Shown here one piece after another: positions 23,855 through 31,065 of a stretch of DNA of 45,189 nt; the stretch's first letter is position 1, and every line of letters starts with the position of its first letter. The position numbers and the translations under genes were made by a program. The DNA lies in contig NZ_LZLY01000044.1 of the NCBI RefSeq assembly GCF_001673535.1, forward strand, positions 1 through 45,189. The letters are read 5' to 3'. Under the pieces are notes generated by a model. That model was not told where the DNA came from. It worked only from the letters and a program-made list of their open reading frames with translations, and did no database searches. This DNA is from Mycobacterium sp. 1081908.1 (GTDB lineage: Bacteria > Actinomycetota > Actinomycetes > Mycobacteriales > Mycobacteriaceae).

Positions 23855-24483
23855 GGTGGCGTCTCCACCGCGCGGGCGGCGAGCCGGGAGAAGAAGTCGT
23901 CGATGAAGGCGCGGGCCTCCTGGCCGCCGTCGAATCCCCGCCACAGCATGCGCAGGCGCCCGACGAACTCGTAGCAGGCATCGATGGGCACGAGATAGCT
24001 TTGCGGCGCGGCGGATTCGCCCTCGGGGACGCGGACCAGCAGCGCCTCGACGTCGTCGGCCAGCAGGGCCACCCGCGGATCGGCGCCGCCGATGGCATTC
24101 CAGGCCTCCAGGTCGAGTTGGGATTCCGTCGCCCCGGCCGGGCCGGGATAGAAGGCGACGGTGCGCCCGAGCGCGGAGTTGGTGAAGAAGAAGGCGACGC
24201 CGACGGGGATCTGCAGCGCCTCCCACGCGCGGCGGTCCAGCGCGAAGCCCGGGAAAGCCAGATACCTGTCCGGCACCGCCCGGTAGCGCAGTTCGGCGGT
24301 GCGGTCGGTGAACAGCAGATAACAGGCCCGGCACACGCACATCAGCTGCCGGTCGGCCACGTTGACGACGTGCTGGTGCTCGTCGGCAATGATCTCCGAG
24401 CACATTTCGCACCGCTCGTCCGCCGGCTCGGGAGCCGCCCGGTCGCTTCGGATGCGGGCCAGAACGTCATATGGGCCGGTCAT
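23851..24483 (-). CDS. Conserved hydrogenase-cluster protein with cysteine pairs, DUF5947-like
   Basis: A 210-residue protein. Its first 60 residues carry two cysteine pairs, ERCEMCSEIIADEHQHVV and LMCVCRACYLLF, spaced like a zinc ribbon or a small iron-sulfur site. Then come YLAFPGFALDRRAWEALQIPVGVAFFFTNSALGRTVAFYPGPAGATES and EALLVRVPEGESAAPQSYLVPIDACYEFVGRLRMLWRGFDGG. It matches the DUF5947 group as I remember it, a companion of group 1h hydrogenases. ATG 24483 overlaps hhyE by 4 bp. Sitting right after the electron carrier, it could help build or dock the HhyE metal centres; this is inference. Confidence 0.85.
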   Translation of the reverse strand: MTGPYDVLARIRSDRAAPEPADERCEMCSEIIADEHQHVVNVADRQLMCVCRACYLLFTDRTAELRYRAVPDRYLAFPGFALDRRAWEALQIPVGVAFFFTNSALGRTVAFYPGPAGATESQLDLEAWNAIGGADPRVALLADDVEALLVRVPEGESAAPQSYLVPIDACYEFVGRLRMLWRGFDGGQEARAFIDDFFSRLAARAVETPP

Positions 24484-25373
24484 GCGCGGGCTCCCGTCGG
24501 TTCGGTCAGCGCCACCGAGGGCACCCCGTCGCGGGGCAACAGGGGGAGCGGCTCGAGGTGAGTTCCGTCGGGGCCGGCACCCGCGTGCACGACGTCGAAC
24601 TGCGTGCCGCAGCGCGGGCACCCCAGCAGCGTCTCGTTCAGCCGTGCGCCCGCCAACGAGTCGTCGCACACCGGGCAGTGGTCGCGGTAGGCCAGCGGCA
24701 GGTCGCCGACCCTGCACACCAGCAGCGCGGTGCCGGCAACCCGGAATCCCGCGACGTCGCCGGGCTCCAGCTCGGCCAATTCGGGAAGCGGGTACCAGTC
24801 GCCGGCCCCGGGGCCCTGGCCGTTCGAACGGACGTGTGCCATCAGCGATTCCGTCGGGATCACGGCCCCGTTGCTGGCCGGCTCGGCCGTCACCACCTCG
24901 ATCGACGAGATCTCCGGCGCGGCGGCCCGGACCGCGTCCTCGACGGCCAGCTCCAGCGTCACCGCCGACGACGGGCAGCTCTTGCAGCTGCCCTTGAAGG
25001 CGAGCCGCACGGTGTCACCACCGACGATCTCCAGCAGGTCGACGTCGCCGCCGTGCGACCCGAGGTAGGGCCGGACCCGGTCCAGCGCGTCGGAGACCCG
25101 CCGGTGCACGTCGTGCGGGTGCAGCCCGTGCACCAGAAGCAGGCTGGCCACCAGGTCGTCGGTGGCCAGCCGCTCGGCGAAACCGGCGTCGCCGGCTTGC
25201 ACGATCCGTTCGAGGCCGGCGCCGTACAGCCCAACCACCTCGCGGACCAACTGCTGGGCGCGCTCGTGCGCGGCCGCCCCACTCGCCGCACAGGAGTCCA
25301 GGAGTCTCTGGATCCGATCGCCCGCTGCGCGCCACTGCGTGTCGTTCTCGGGGTTCCCCGGGCGATCCACCAT
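24480..25373 (-). CDS. hhyE: HhyE: NifU-domain / Rieske-like iron-sulfur protein
   Basis: A 297-residue protein proposed from M. smegmatis genetics (HhyE, near the hhySL genes) to link the hydrogenase to the respiratory chain. Residues about 85-160 are a NifU C-terminal domain: RPYLGSHGGDVDLLEIVGGD and GSCKSCPSSAVTLE with C130 and C133. Residues about 195-265 have the Rieske ferredoxin layout, but the two ligand motifs read CPVC (C233, C236) and CPRCGTQFDV (C252, C255); the histidines of a true Rieske site are replaced by cysteines. It should thus hold a rubredoxin-type iron, zinc or an all-cysteine 2Fe-2S centre. Start ATG 25373; the large subunit ends 57 bp upstream, with a palindromic repeat between. 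Confidence 0.9.
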   Translation of the reverse strand: MVDRPGNPENDTQWRAAGDRIQRLLDSCAASGAAAHERAQQLVREVVGLYGAGLERIVQAGDAGFAERLATDDLVASLLLVHGLHPHDVHRRVSDALDRVRPYLGSHGGDVDLLEIVGGDTVRLAFKGSCKSCPSSAVTLELAVEDAVRAAAPEISSIEVVTAEPASNGAVIPTESLMAHVRSNGQGPGAGDWYPLPELAELEPGDVAGFRVAGTALLVCRVGDLPLAYRDHCPVCDDSLAGARLNETLLGCPRCGTQFDVVHAGAGPDGTHLEPLPLLPRDGVPSVALTEPTGARA

Positions 25374-25388
25374 GCGTCCTCCAAAATC

Positions 25389-25433
25389 GTGACGACCCGC
25401 TGCGCCCGGCTTCGCCGCGCTTGCGATCGTCAC
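25389..25433 (-). repeat. 45-bp palindromic repeat, copy 2
   Basis: Same length and 40 of 45 identical bases as the element at 5778-5822. Outer arms GTGACGA and TCGTCAC pair perfectly; relative to copy 1 one G-C pair is changed to A-T on both sides, so the stem is conserved. The hhyL stop codon (25430-25432) lies in the outer arm, and the rest fills the gap before hhyE. As RNA it would fold into a hairpin between the catalytic and electron-carrier cistrons. Confidence 0.75.
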
Positions 25434-27229
25434 GCCCCGACAGGCGATTGCGTCGGCGTGTGCAGTCTCTCCAGGGTCTTGCCCTTTCCGAGGTACATGT
25501 GCACGCCGCACGGCAGGCACGGGTCGAAGCTGCGCACCGTGCGCATGACGTCGATGCCCTTGAAGTTGTCCCGGCCGTTCTCCTCGAAGATCGGCTGGCC
25601 CTGCACCGCGTCCTCGTACGGGCCCGGGGTGCCGTAGCTGTCGCGCGGGTTGGCGTTCCACGGGGTGGGCGGGTACGGGTGGTAGTTGGCGATCTTGCCG
25701 TCCCGGATCACCATGTGGTGGCTCAGCACGCCGCGCACCGCCTCGGTGAAGCCGCAGCCGATGGCCTCGTCGGGCACCTCGAAGCGCTCCCAGGTCTTCG
25801 TGCGCCCGGCGCGGATCTCCTCCAGCGCCTTCTCGGCGAAGTGCAGCGCGCACGCCGCCGCGTAGGCCTGGAAGTAGGTGCGGGCCCGGTCGCGTTCGAT
25901 CGTGTTGCTGCCGTGCTCGGGGATCTTCCACTCGAGCTCCACCGGGCCCTTGAGCGCGGTCTTGGGCAGGTTGATCTTGACGCTGTTGCCGGTCGCCTTG
26001 ACGTAACCGATGTCGACCAGCCCGGCCAGCGCCGTCGACCATAACCGGGCCAGGGGACCGCCGCCGGTGTCCAGCGCCAGGTGGTCCTTACCGTCGAACC
26101 AGCGTGGCGACATCACCCAGCTGTACTTGCCGCCGTCCATGTCCCGCTTCTGCGGGTGTGGGTTGGTGTGCTGGTTCCAGGGATGGCGCCGGTCGATCTG
26201 GTTGCCCAGCGGATCGGTCTTGACGAACATCTCCTGGTCGGTCCAGTCGTCGTAATACGAACTGCCCAAAAGGATTCGGATGCCGAGGTTGATGTCCACC
26301 AGCGAGTGGGTGACCAGCTTGCCGTCGACCACCACCCCCGGCGTGACGAACATCGCGTTGCCCCAGCGCTCCATGTCCTTGTACGCGAAGTTGCACACCT
26401 CGGGGTCCTGGAACGAGCCCCAGCAGCCGAGCAGGGTGCGCCGCAGGCCGACCTTCTCGTAGCCGGGCAGTGCGGTGTAGAAGAAGTCGAACAGGTCGTC
26501 GTGCATGGGCACGACCTTCTTCATGAATTCGACGTAGCGCATCAGCCGCGTCATGTAGTCGGTCATCAACTGGACGGTCGCGACCGTGCCGACCCCGCCG
26601 GGGTACAGCGTGGACGGATGCACGTGGCGACCCTCCATGAGGCAGAACATCTCTCGCGTCCAGCGACTGACCTGGAGCGCCTCGCGGTAGAACTCGCCGC
26701 TGAACGGGTTGAGCGAGCGCATGATGTCGGCGATCGTCTTATACCCGTGCGCGTCGGCGTGCGGCGCCTGGGTCTTCTCGGCCAGCGACAGCACGCTGGG
26801 GTTGGTCTCGGAGACCATCTTTTCGCAGAAGTCCACGCCGACCAGGTTTTCCTGGAAGATGTTGTGGTCGAACATGTATTCCGCGGCCTCGCCGAGGTTG
26901 ACGATCCACTCACCGAGGTGCGGCGGCTTGACCCCGTACGCCATGTTCTGCGTGTAGCACGAACAGGTGGCGTGGTTGTCGCCGCAGATGCCGCAGATGC
27001 GGCTGGTGATGAAGTGGGCGTCGCGCGGGTCCTTGCCCTTCATGAAGATCGAGTAGCCGCGGAAGATCGACGAGGTGCTGTGGCACTCGACGACTTCCTT
27101 GTTCTCGAAATCGATTTTGGTGTAGATGCCGAGGCTGCCCACGATCCGGGTGATCGGATCCCAGGACATTTCGACGAGCTGGCCGGGTTCCCGCTTGGCG
27201 GTGGTCGGCTCGGGCACGATAGTTGTCAT
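25430..27229 (-). CDS. hhyL: [NiFe] hydrogenase large subunit, group 1h
   Basis: The 599-residue catalytic subunit, which splits H2 at a Ni-Fe(CN)2CO centre. Four cysteine ligands are seen: C79 and C82 in RICGICGDNHATCS (L1 motif) and C571 and C574 in FDPCLPCGVH (L2 motif). The protein continues 22 residues past H577, the expected cleavage point of the operon's maturation protease. The N-terminal SWDPITRIVGSLGIYTKID and the FRGYSIFMKGKDPRDAHFITSRI block are typical of the actinobacterial high-affinity, oxygen-insensitive type. A GGAGGG lies before ATG 27229. It follows hhyS by 43 bp. No signal sequence, as for all large subunits. Confidence 0.97.
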   Translation of the reverse strand: MTTIVPEPTTAKREPGQLVEMSWDPITRIVGSLGIYTKIDFENKEVVECHSTSSIFRGYSIFMKGKDPRDAHFITSRICGICGDNHATCSCYTQNMAYGVKPPHLGEWIVNLGEAAEYMFDHNIFQENLVGVDFCEKMVSETNPSVLSLAEKTQAPHADAHGYKTIADIMRSLNPFSGEFYREALQVSRWTREMFCLMEGRHVHPSTLYPGGVGTVATVQLMTDYMTRLMRYVEFMKKVVPMHDDLFDFFYTALPGYEKVGLRRTLLGCWGSFQDPEVCNFAYKDMERWGNAMFVTPGVVVDGKLVTHSLVDINLGIRILLGSSYYDDWTDQEMFVKTDPLGNQIDRRHPWNQHTNPHPQKRDMDGGKYSWVMSPRWFDGKDHLALDTGGGPLARLWSTALAGLVDIGYVKATGNSVKINLPKTALKGPVELEWKIPEHGSNTIERDRARTYFQAYAAACALHFAEKALEEIRAGRTKTWERFEVPDEAIGCGFTEAVRGVLSHHMVIRDGKIANYHPYPPTPWNANPRDSYGTPGPYEDAVQGQPIFEENGRDNFKGIDVMRTVRSFDPCLPCGVHMYLGKGKTLERLHTPTQSPVGA

Positions 27230-27272
27230 CGAAGTCCCTCCGGGTGAAGTTGAGAAGAAGGCGTGCCGCGAC

Positions 27273-28328
27273 CTACCAGGTGCGGCGCGCCCCGGTGGTG
27301 AGTTGGTCGCCGTTGTGGCGCCACTTCGGCTCTTTGTCGACGGTGCGCCCCGTGATGCCCCGAAGGTTGCGGATCACGCTCCCGTACAGACCCGACGCGG
27401 TGGTGGACACCTTGCCGCCCGGCGGCTCGTCCATGAACGGCATGAACTTGTCCGGGAAGCCGGGCATGGTGCAGCCGATGCAGATGCCGCCGACGTTCGG
27501 GCAGCCGCCGACACCGTTGATCCACCCGCGCTTGGGCACGTTGCATTTGACGACCGGGCCCCAACAGCCAAGCTTCACAATGCATTTCGGTGACCCGTAC
27601 TCGGTGGCGAAATCACCCTGCTCGTAGTAGCCGGCGCGATCGCACCCCTCGTGCACGGTGTTGCCGAACAGCCACGTGGGGCGCAGCGCGTCGTCGAGCG
27701 GGATCATCGGCGCCTGACCGGTCGCCATGTAGAGCAGGTAGGTGAGTGTCTCGGACAGGTTGTCCGGTTGGATCGGGCAGCCCGGAACGCAGACGATCGG
27801 GATGCCGGCCTTGCTCTTCCAGTCCCAGCCGAGGTAGTCGGGCACGCCCATCGCCCCGGTCGGGTTGCCGGCCATCGCGTGGATGCCGCCGTAGGTGGCG
27901 CAGGTCCCGACCGCGACCACCGCGGTGGCTTTCGGCGCCAGCCGGTCGAGCCACTCGCTGGTGGTCATCGGCTGGCCGGTGGCCGGGTCGTTGCCGAACC
28001 CGCACCAGTAGCCCTCGTCCTTGATCTTCTCGTTCGGGATGGATCCCTCGACAACGAGCACGAACGGCTCGAGCTCGCCGCGATCGGCTCGGAAGAACCA
28101 CTCGAGGAAGTCGTCGGCCCCCCCGTTCGGGCCGCATTCGAAATCGATCAGGGGCCAGTGCACGGCGACCTTCGGTAAGCCCGGAAGCGCACCGAGGGCA
28201 ATTTCCTCGACGCTGGGCTGGGTGGCGGCAGTCAGCGCCACCGAATCGCCATCGCAACTGAGGCCCGCGTTGATCCATAGCACATGGATCAATGTTTCTT
28301 CTGCTTTGACTGCTGCTTCTGTTGGCAT
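27273..28328 (-). CDS. hhyS: [NiFe] hydrogenase small subunit, group 1h
   Basis: The 351-residue electron-relay subunit with three iron-sulfur clusters. There is no twin-arginine signal peptide, as expected for group 1h, so the enzyme stays cytosolic or membrane-associated from inside. The proximal cluster motif reads GLSCDGDSV: C25 followed by D28 where other groups have a second cysteine, the Asp-ligated cluster seen in the Ralstonia actinobacterial-type enzyme. Other ligands lie in VGTCATYGG, CVPGCPIQPDN, HEGCDRAG, LGCWGPVVKCNVPKRG and GGCPNVGGICIGCTMPGFPDKF. GGAAAG sits seven bases before ATG 28328. First gene of the operon. Confidence 0.97.
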   Translation of the reverse strand: MPTEAAVKAEETLIHVLWINAGLSCDGDSVALTAATQPSVEEIALGALPGLPKVAVHWPLIDFECGPNGGADDFLEWFFRADRGELEPFVLVVEGSIPNEKIKDEGYWCGFGNDPATGQPMTTSEWLDRLAPKATAVVAVGTCATYGGIHAMAGNPTGAMGVPDYLGWDWKSKAGIPIVCVPGCPIQPDNLSETLTYLLYMATGQAPMIPLDDALRPTWLFGNTVHEGCDRAGYYEQGDFATEYGSPKCIVKLGCWGPVVKCNVPKRGWINGVGGCPNVGGICIGCTMPGFPDKFMPFMDEPPGGKVSTTASGLYGSVIRNLRGITGRTVDKEPKWRHNGDQLTTGARRTW

Positions 28329-28409
28329 GCTGCAGCTTTCCGGAGCCGGGCTGGATGCTCCTGCGCCGCCGGAGTCGACCGTCGGCCCACTTGCGCAGCG
28401 CTGATTTTG

Positions 28410-28438
28410 GGTCTACTCCCGCCTCAGACGGTTGTCAA
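28410..28438 (-). promoter_or_regulatory. Candidate SigA-type promoter of the hhy operon
   Basis: On the minus strand TTGACA (28438-28433) is separated by exactly 17 bases from TAGACC (28415-28410), giving a start near 28403 and a 5' leader of about 75 bases before hhyS. The -35 is a perfect consensus and the spacing is ideal; the -10 lacks the final T. The whole 28329-28638 stretch (310 bp) has no gene and also holds a palindrome at 28450-28459 and a Nur-like box at 28588-28604. Confidence 0.5.
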
Positions 28439-28449
28439 CGGTCCGGAGG

Positions 28450-28459
28450 TTGCCGGCAA
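28450..28459. promoter_or_regulatory. TTGCCGGCAA palindrome upstream of the hhy promoter
   Basis: A perfect 10-bp palindrome 11 bp upstream of the -35 hexamer, next to an AT-rich segment (28457-28478) in otherwise GC-rich DNA. Its position suits an activator site for the hydrogenase operon. The regulator is unknown. Confidence 0.35.
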
Positions 28460-28587
28460 ATATACAGATGTGCTATTGGTTCCCGGCTTCGGCCATTGGC
28501 GTTGGCGGGCAAGGGCTTTCGGCCGCCGGCGGGGCGGGCGGCCAACCGGTGAGCCAGCCTAACGAAGAGCCGAACAACGCGGTCGTC

Positions 28588-28604
28588 ATGCAAGTGATTG
28601 GCAA
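28588..28604. promoter_or_regulatory. Second Nur-like box, between hypB and hhyS
   Basis: ATGCAA, five bases, TGGCAA: each half differs by one base from the Streptomyces Nur consensus TTGCAA-N5-TTGCAA. It lies about 185 bp upstream of the predicted hhy start site, too far for simple repression, so its role is uncertain. A matching box is at 30997-31013. Confidence 0.3.
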
Positions 28605-28638
28605 GTTCGTCCTGCGAACCGATCGCAGCACGGCCGCG

Positions 28639-29409
28639 TCAGTCCGCGGCGTTGGCTGCGAATCGCCGCAGCCATCCGAACCAGGCGCCCATGCCGGCGC
28701 CGGTGCGCGCGCTGACCGGCAGGATCTCGGCCGTGGCGTTGACCTCCCGAACGTGCGCGATGTACGAGTCGACGTCGACGTCCAGAAAGGGCACCAGGTC
28801 AATCTTGTTGAGCAGCACCACGTCCACGGACCGGAACATCACCGGATACTTCAGCGGCTTGTCCTCGCCCTCGGTCACGGAGTACACCATGGCCTTGGCG
28901 TGCTCGCCGACGTCGAACTCCGCCGGACAGACCAGGTTGCCGACGTTCTCGATGATCACCAGGTCCAGGCCGGGCAGGTCGAGGCCGGGCAGGGCGCGGT
29001 TGACCATGGGCGCGTCGAGGTGGCATTCGCCGCCAAACCCATTGCTGGTGTTGAGCAGTGACACCTGGGCGCCGCGCCCGCTGAGCTTGGCCGCGTCCAG
29101 GTCGGTGGCGATGTCGCCCTCGATCACGCCGATCGCGAATTCGCCGGCCAGCTCGTCGAGCGTGGCCTGCAGGACGGTCGTCTTGCCCGATCCCGGGGAG
29201 CTCATCAGGTTCAGCGTGCGGATGCCGTTGCGCTCGAACGCCGCGCGGTTGGCCTCCGCGAGGACGTCGTTCTCGGCGAAAATGGCCTCCAGCACGTCGA
29301 TGCGCTGCTTGCCCGTCCGGTACTGGCTGTGGTCCCCGTGCTCGTGATCGGGATGGTCGTGGTCGTGGGTGTGCACGGTTCCGTCGTCGTGCCGGTGAAA
29401 TCTACCCAT
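28639..29409 (-). CDS. hypB: Hydrogenase nickel-insertion GTPase HypB
   Basis: A 256-residue SIMIBI GTPase that delivers nickel with HypA. The first 30 residues are histidine-rich (HTHDHDHPDHEHGDH), a nickel-storage segment; the CxxCGC N-terminal motif of E. coli HypB is absent. GTPase motifs: MSSPGSGKTT (P-loop), VIEGDIATDLDA, GECHLDAPMV (metal-site Cys-His), IIENVGNLVCPAEFDVGE and LLNKIDLVPF. ATG 29409 gives MGRFHRHDDG; a TTG two codons upstream is possible. It follows hypA by 28 bp and ends 310 bp before hhyS, which has its own promoter. Confidence 0.96.
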   Translation of the reverse strand: MGRFHRHDDGTVHTHDHDHPDHEHGDHSQYRTGKQRIDVLEAIFAENDVLAEANRAAFERNGIRTLNLMSSPGSGKTTVLQATLDELAGEFAIGVIEGDIATDLDAAKLSGRGAQVSLLNTSNGFGGECHLDAPMVNRALPGLDLPGLDLVIIENVGNLVCPAEFDVGEHAKAMVYSVTEGEDKPLKYPVMFRSVDVVLLNKIDLVPFLDVDVDSYIAHVREVNATAEILPVSARTGAGMGAWFGWLRRFAANAAD

Positions 29410-29437
29410 GGTCAAATCCGTTCGGGCGGAGTGTTTT

Positions 29438-29773
29438 TCACGAGACGTCCATGGACGTCACCAGGAACTCGTTGCCGCGCAGCACCTCGACGTCGGGGCT
29501 GTCGCACCGCGGGCACCAGATCGACCACGCCGACGTGATCTCCGATTCGCGGCCGCACGAACGGCACCTCACCTGCGCGCCGACGCACTCGAGTTCCAGT
29601 TCGGCGTCCGGCATGTCCTCGGAATCCCGGACCAGCGTCCAGCAGAACGACAGCGATTCGGGCACCACCTGGCGAAGGGCGCCGATCCGCACGCGCACCA
29701 CGTCGACGTGCCGGCCCTCGGCGTGGGTCTTGACCAGACCGGCGATGGCCTCGCACAGCGACAGCTCGTGCAT
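29438..29773 (-). CDS. hypA: Hydrogenase nickel metallochaperone HypA
   Basis: A 111-residue protein. The N-terminal MHELSLCEAI provides the nickel ligands (amino end, His2, Glu3). The zinc site is CRSCGRES with CPRCDSPD, two CxxC pairs about 20 residues apart. AELELECVGAQVRCRSCG and VRVRIGALRQVVPESLSFCWTLV are the usual HypA blocks. It precedes hypB. Upstream (29774-29888) is a gene-free stretch of 115 bp with a long inverted repeat, so hypA-hypB may be transcribed apart from nicT. Confidence 0.95.
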   Translation of the reverse strand: MHELSLCEAIAGLVKTHAEGRHVDVVRVRIGALRQVVPESLSFCWTLVRDSEDMPDAELELECVGAQVRCRSCGRESEITSAWSIWCPRCDSPDVEVLRGNEFLVTSMDVS

Positions 29774-29811
29774 GGCACTTTTCTACACCCGAATGGGTCA
29801 AACCGCGGCAG

Positions 29812-29876
29812 GCGCCGAGATTGCCGCCATGGCTGTGATCCGTGACCCATCGCGACCGTGGCGGCAATCTCGGCGC
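29812..29876. repeat. 18-bp perfect inverted repeat between nicT and hypA
   Basis: Arms at 29812-29829 and 29859-29876 are exact reverse complements (GCGCCGAGATTGCCGCCA), extendable by three pairs with one wobble, around a loop of about 23 bases. It begins 12 bp after the nicT stop. It could end the nicT transcript or protect its 3' end, although no U tract follows; it may also be a dispersed palindromic element. Confidence 0.65.
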
Positions 29877-29888
29877 AGGATCTGCGCG

Positions 29889-30968
29889 TCAGCTCCGGGC
29901 CGAACCCCACTTTTCCTCGATGCGCCCGTAGCGCCACACCAGCAGGGCGACCGCCCAGGTGAGCACGAAGATGCCGACGACGGCGAAGCCGACCGCGTTG
30001 AGGTCGAGGCCGCTGATCCAGTTCCAAAACCCGCCGCGCCAGCCCAGCTGGCCGGCGAAGAGCCCGAGCAGTTCGACGGTCCCGATCAGCAGCGCGACCG
30101 CCACCGACAGCCCGGTGATGGTGATGTTGTAGTAGATCTTGCGCAGCGGGCTGGCGAAGGCCCAGCCGTAGGCGAAGTTCATGAACGATCCGTCGATGGT
30201 GTCCAGCAGGCACATGCCGGCGGTGAACAGCACCGGCAGGCACAGGATGGCGTACCACGGCAGGCCGGCCGCGGCGCTGGTGCCCGCCAGCACCAGCAGC
30301 GCGATCTCGGTGGCGGTGTCGAAACCCAGGCCGAACAGCAGCCCGACCGGGTAGAGGTGCCAGGACTTGGTGATCGATCGGGTGAACCGGCCCAGCAACC
30401 GGTTGATCAGCCCGCGGTTCTGCAACTGTTGCTCGAGTTCCGCTTCGTCGTAATGACCACGGCGCAGGCGCGCGAACACCCGCAGGATCCCCAGCAGCAC
30501 GACGACGTTGAGGGCCGCGATCAGATAGAGGAACACGCCCGAGACGCTGGTGCCGATCAGGCCGGTGTAGTGATGCAGCGTCGAGGAGTCGTCCTCGACC
30601 GGTCCGAGCGCCGCCTTGACGCCGGTCGCCAGCAGCAGCGCCAGCGCGAAGACCACCGTGGAATGGCCCAGCGAGAAGAAGAAGCCGACGGCAAGGGGCC
30701 GCTGCCCGTCGCTCATCAACTTGCGGGTGGTGTTGTCGATGGCGGCGATGTGGTCGGCGTCGAAGGCGTGGCGCATGCCCAGGGTGTAGGCCGTCAGCCC
30801 GACGCCGATGCCAAAAGCCTTGCCCCCCAGGTCGAGTCGGGCCGGATCCACGAGCAGCACCAGGGTGCCCCAGCCGATCAGGTGCAGCGCGGCGATCACG
30901 GCCAGCATGGATCCCAGCCGCCACCACTCCGCCGGCACCAAGGCGCTTCGAAGCGTTCTGGCCACCAT
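29889..30968 (-). CDS. nicT: Nickel/cobalt permease NicT (NiCoT family)
   Basis: A 359-residue, eight-helix membrane transporter that imports Ni2+ (and possibly Co2+). The NiCoT signature HX4DH is in GMRHAFDADHIAAIDNTTRKLMSDG, followed by FFFSLGHSTVV, and later LFGLGFDTATEIALLVL and LDTIDGSFMNFAYGWAF. It closely resembles M. tuberculosis NicT (Rv2856) and keeps its place beside mtr. A nickel source next to the hydrogenase maturation genes is fitting; cobalt for the cob genes is also possible. ATG 30968 lies only four bases from the -10 hexamer, so GTG 30965 could be the true leaderless start. A Nur-like operator lies upstream. Confidence 0.96.
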   Translation of the reverse strand: MVARTLRSALVPAEWWRLGSMLAVIAALHLIGWGTLVLLVDPARLDLGGKAFGIGVGLTAYTLGMRHAFDADHIAAIDNTTRKLMSDGQRPLAVGFFFSLGHSTVVFALALLLATGVKAALGPVEDDSSTLHHYTGLIGTSVSGVFLYLIAALNVVVLLGILRVFARLRRGHYDEAELEQQLQNRGLINRLLGRFTRSITKSWHLYPVGLLFGLGFDTATEIALLVLAGTSAAAGLPWYAILCLPVLFTAGMCLLDTIDGSFMNFAYGWAFASPLRKIYYNITITGLSVAVALLIGTVELLGLFAGQLGWRGGFWNWISGLDLNAVGFAVVGIFVLTWAVALLVWRYGRIEEKWGSARS

Positions 30969-30972
30969 CACG

Positions 30973-30978
30973 ACACTA
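30973..30978 (-). promoter_or_regulatory. -10 element of nicT
   Basis: TAGTGT on the minus strand fits TANNNT. Transcription would start at about the second codon position (GTG 30965), implying a leaderless nicT message. The Nur-like box lies 18 bp upstream of it, over the -35 region. Confidence 0.45.
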
Positions 30979-30996
30979 GGAGGGGCGACGAGCCAA

Positions 30997-31013
30997 GTGC
31001 AAGTGGATTGCAG
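30997..31013. promoter_or_regulatory. Nur-like operator in the nicT / Fur-family intergenic region
   Basis: GTGCAA, five bases, TTGCAG: each half differs by one base from TTGCAA-N5-TTGCAA, the site described for the nickel-responsive Fur-family regulator Nur of Streptomyces. It covers the -35 region of nicT and lies 53 bp before the Fur-family gene. A second inverted repeat, GGATTGCAG (31005-31013) with CTGGCAATCC (31030-31039), overlaps it. Confidence 0.55.
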
Positions 31014-31065
31014 GAGACGCGGGCCAAGACTGGCAATCCCGGGCGCCGGCCGCGACACTGTGGGG

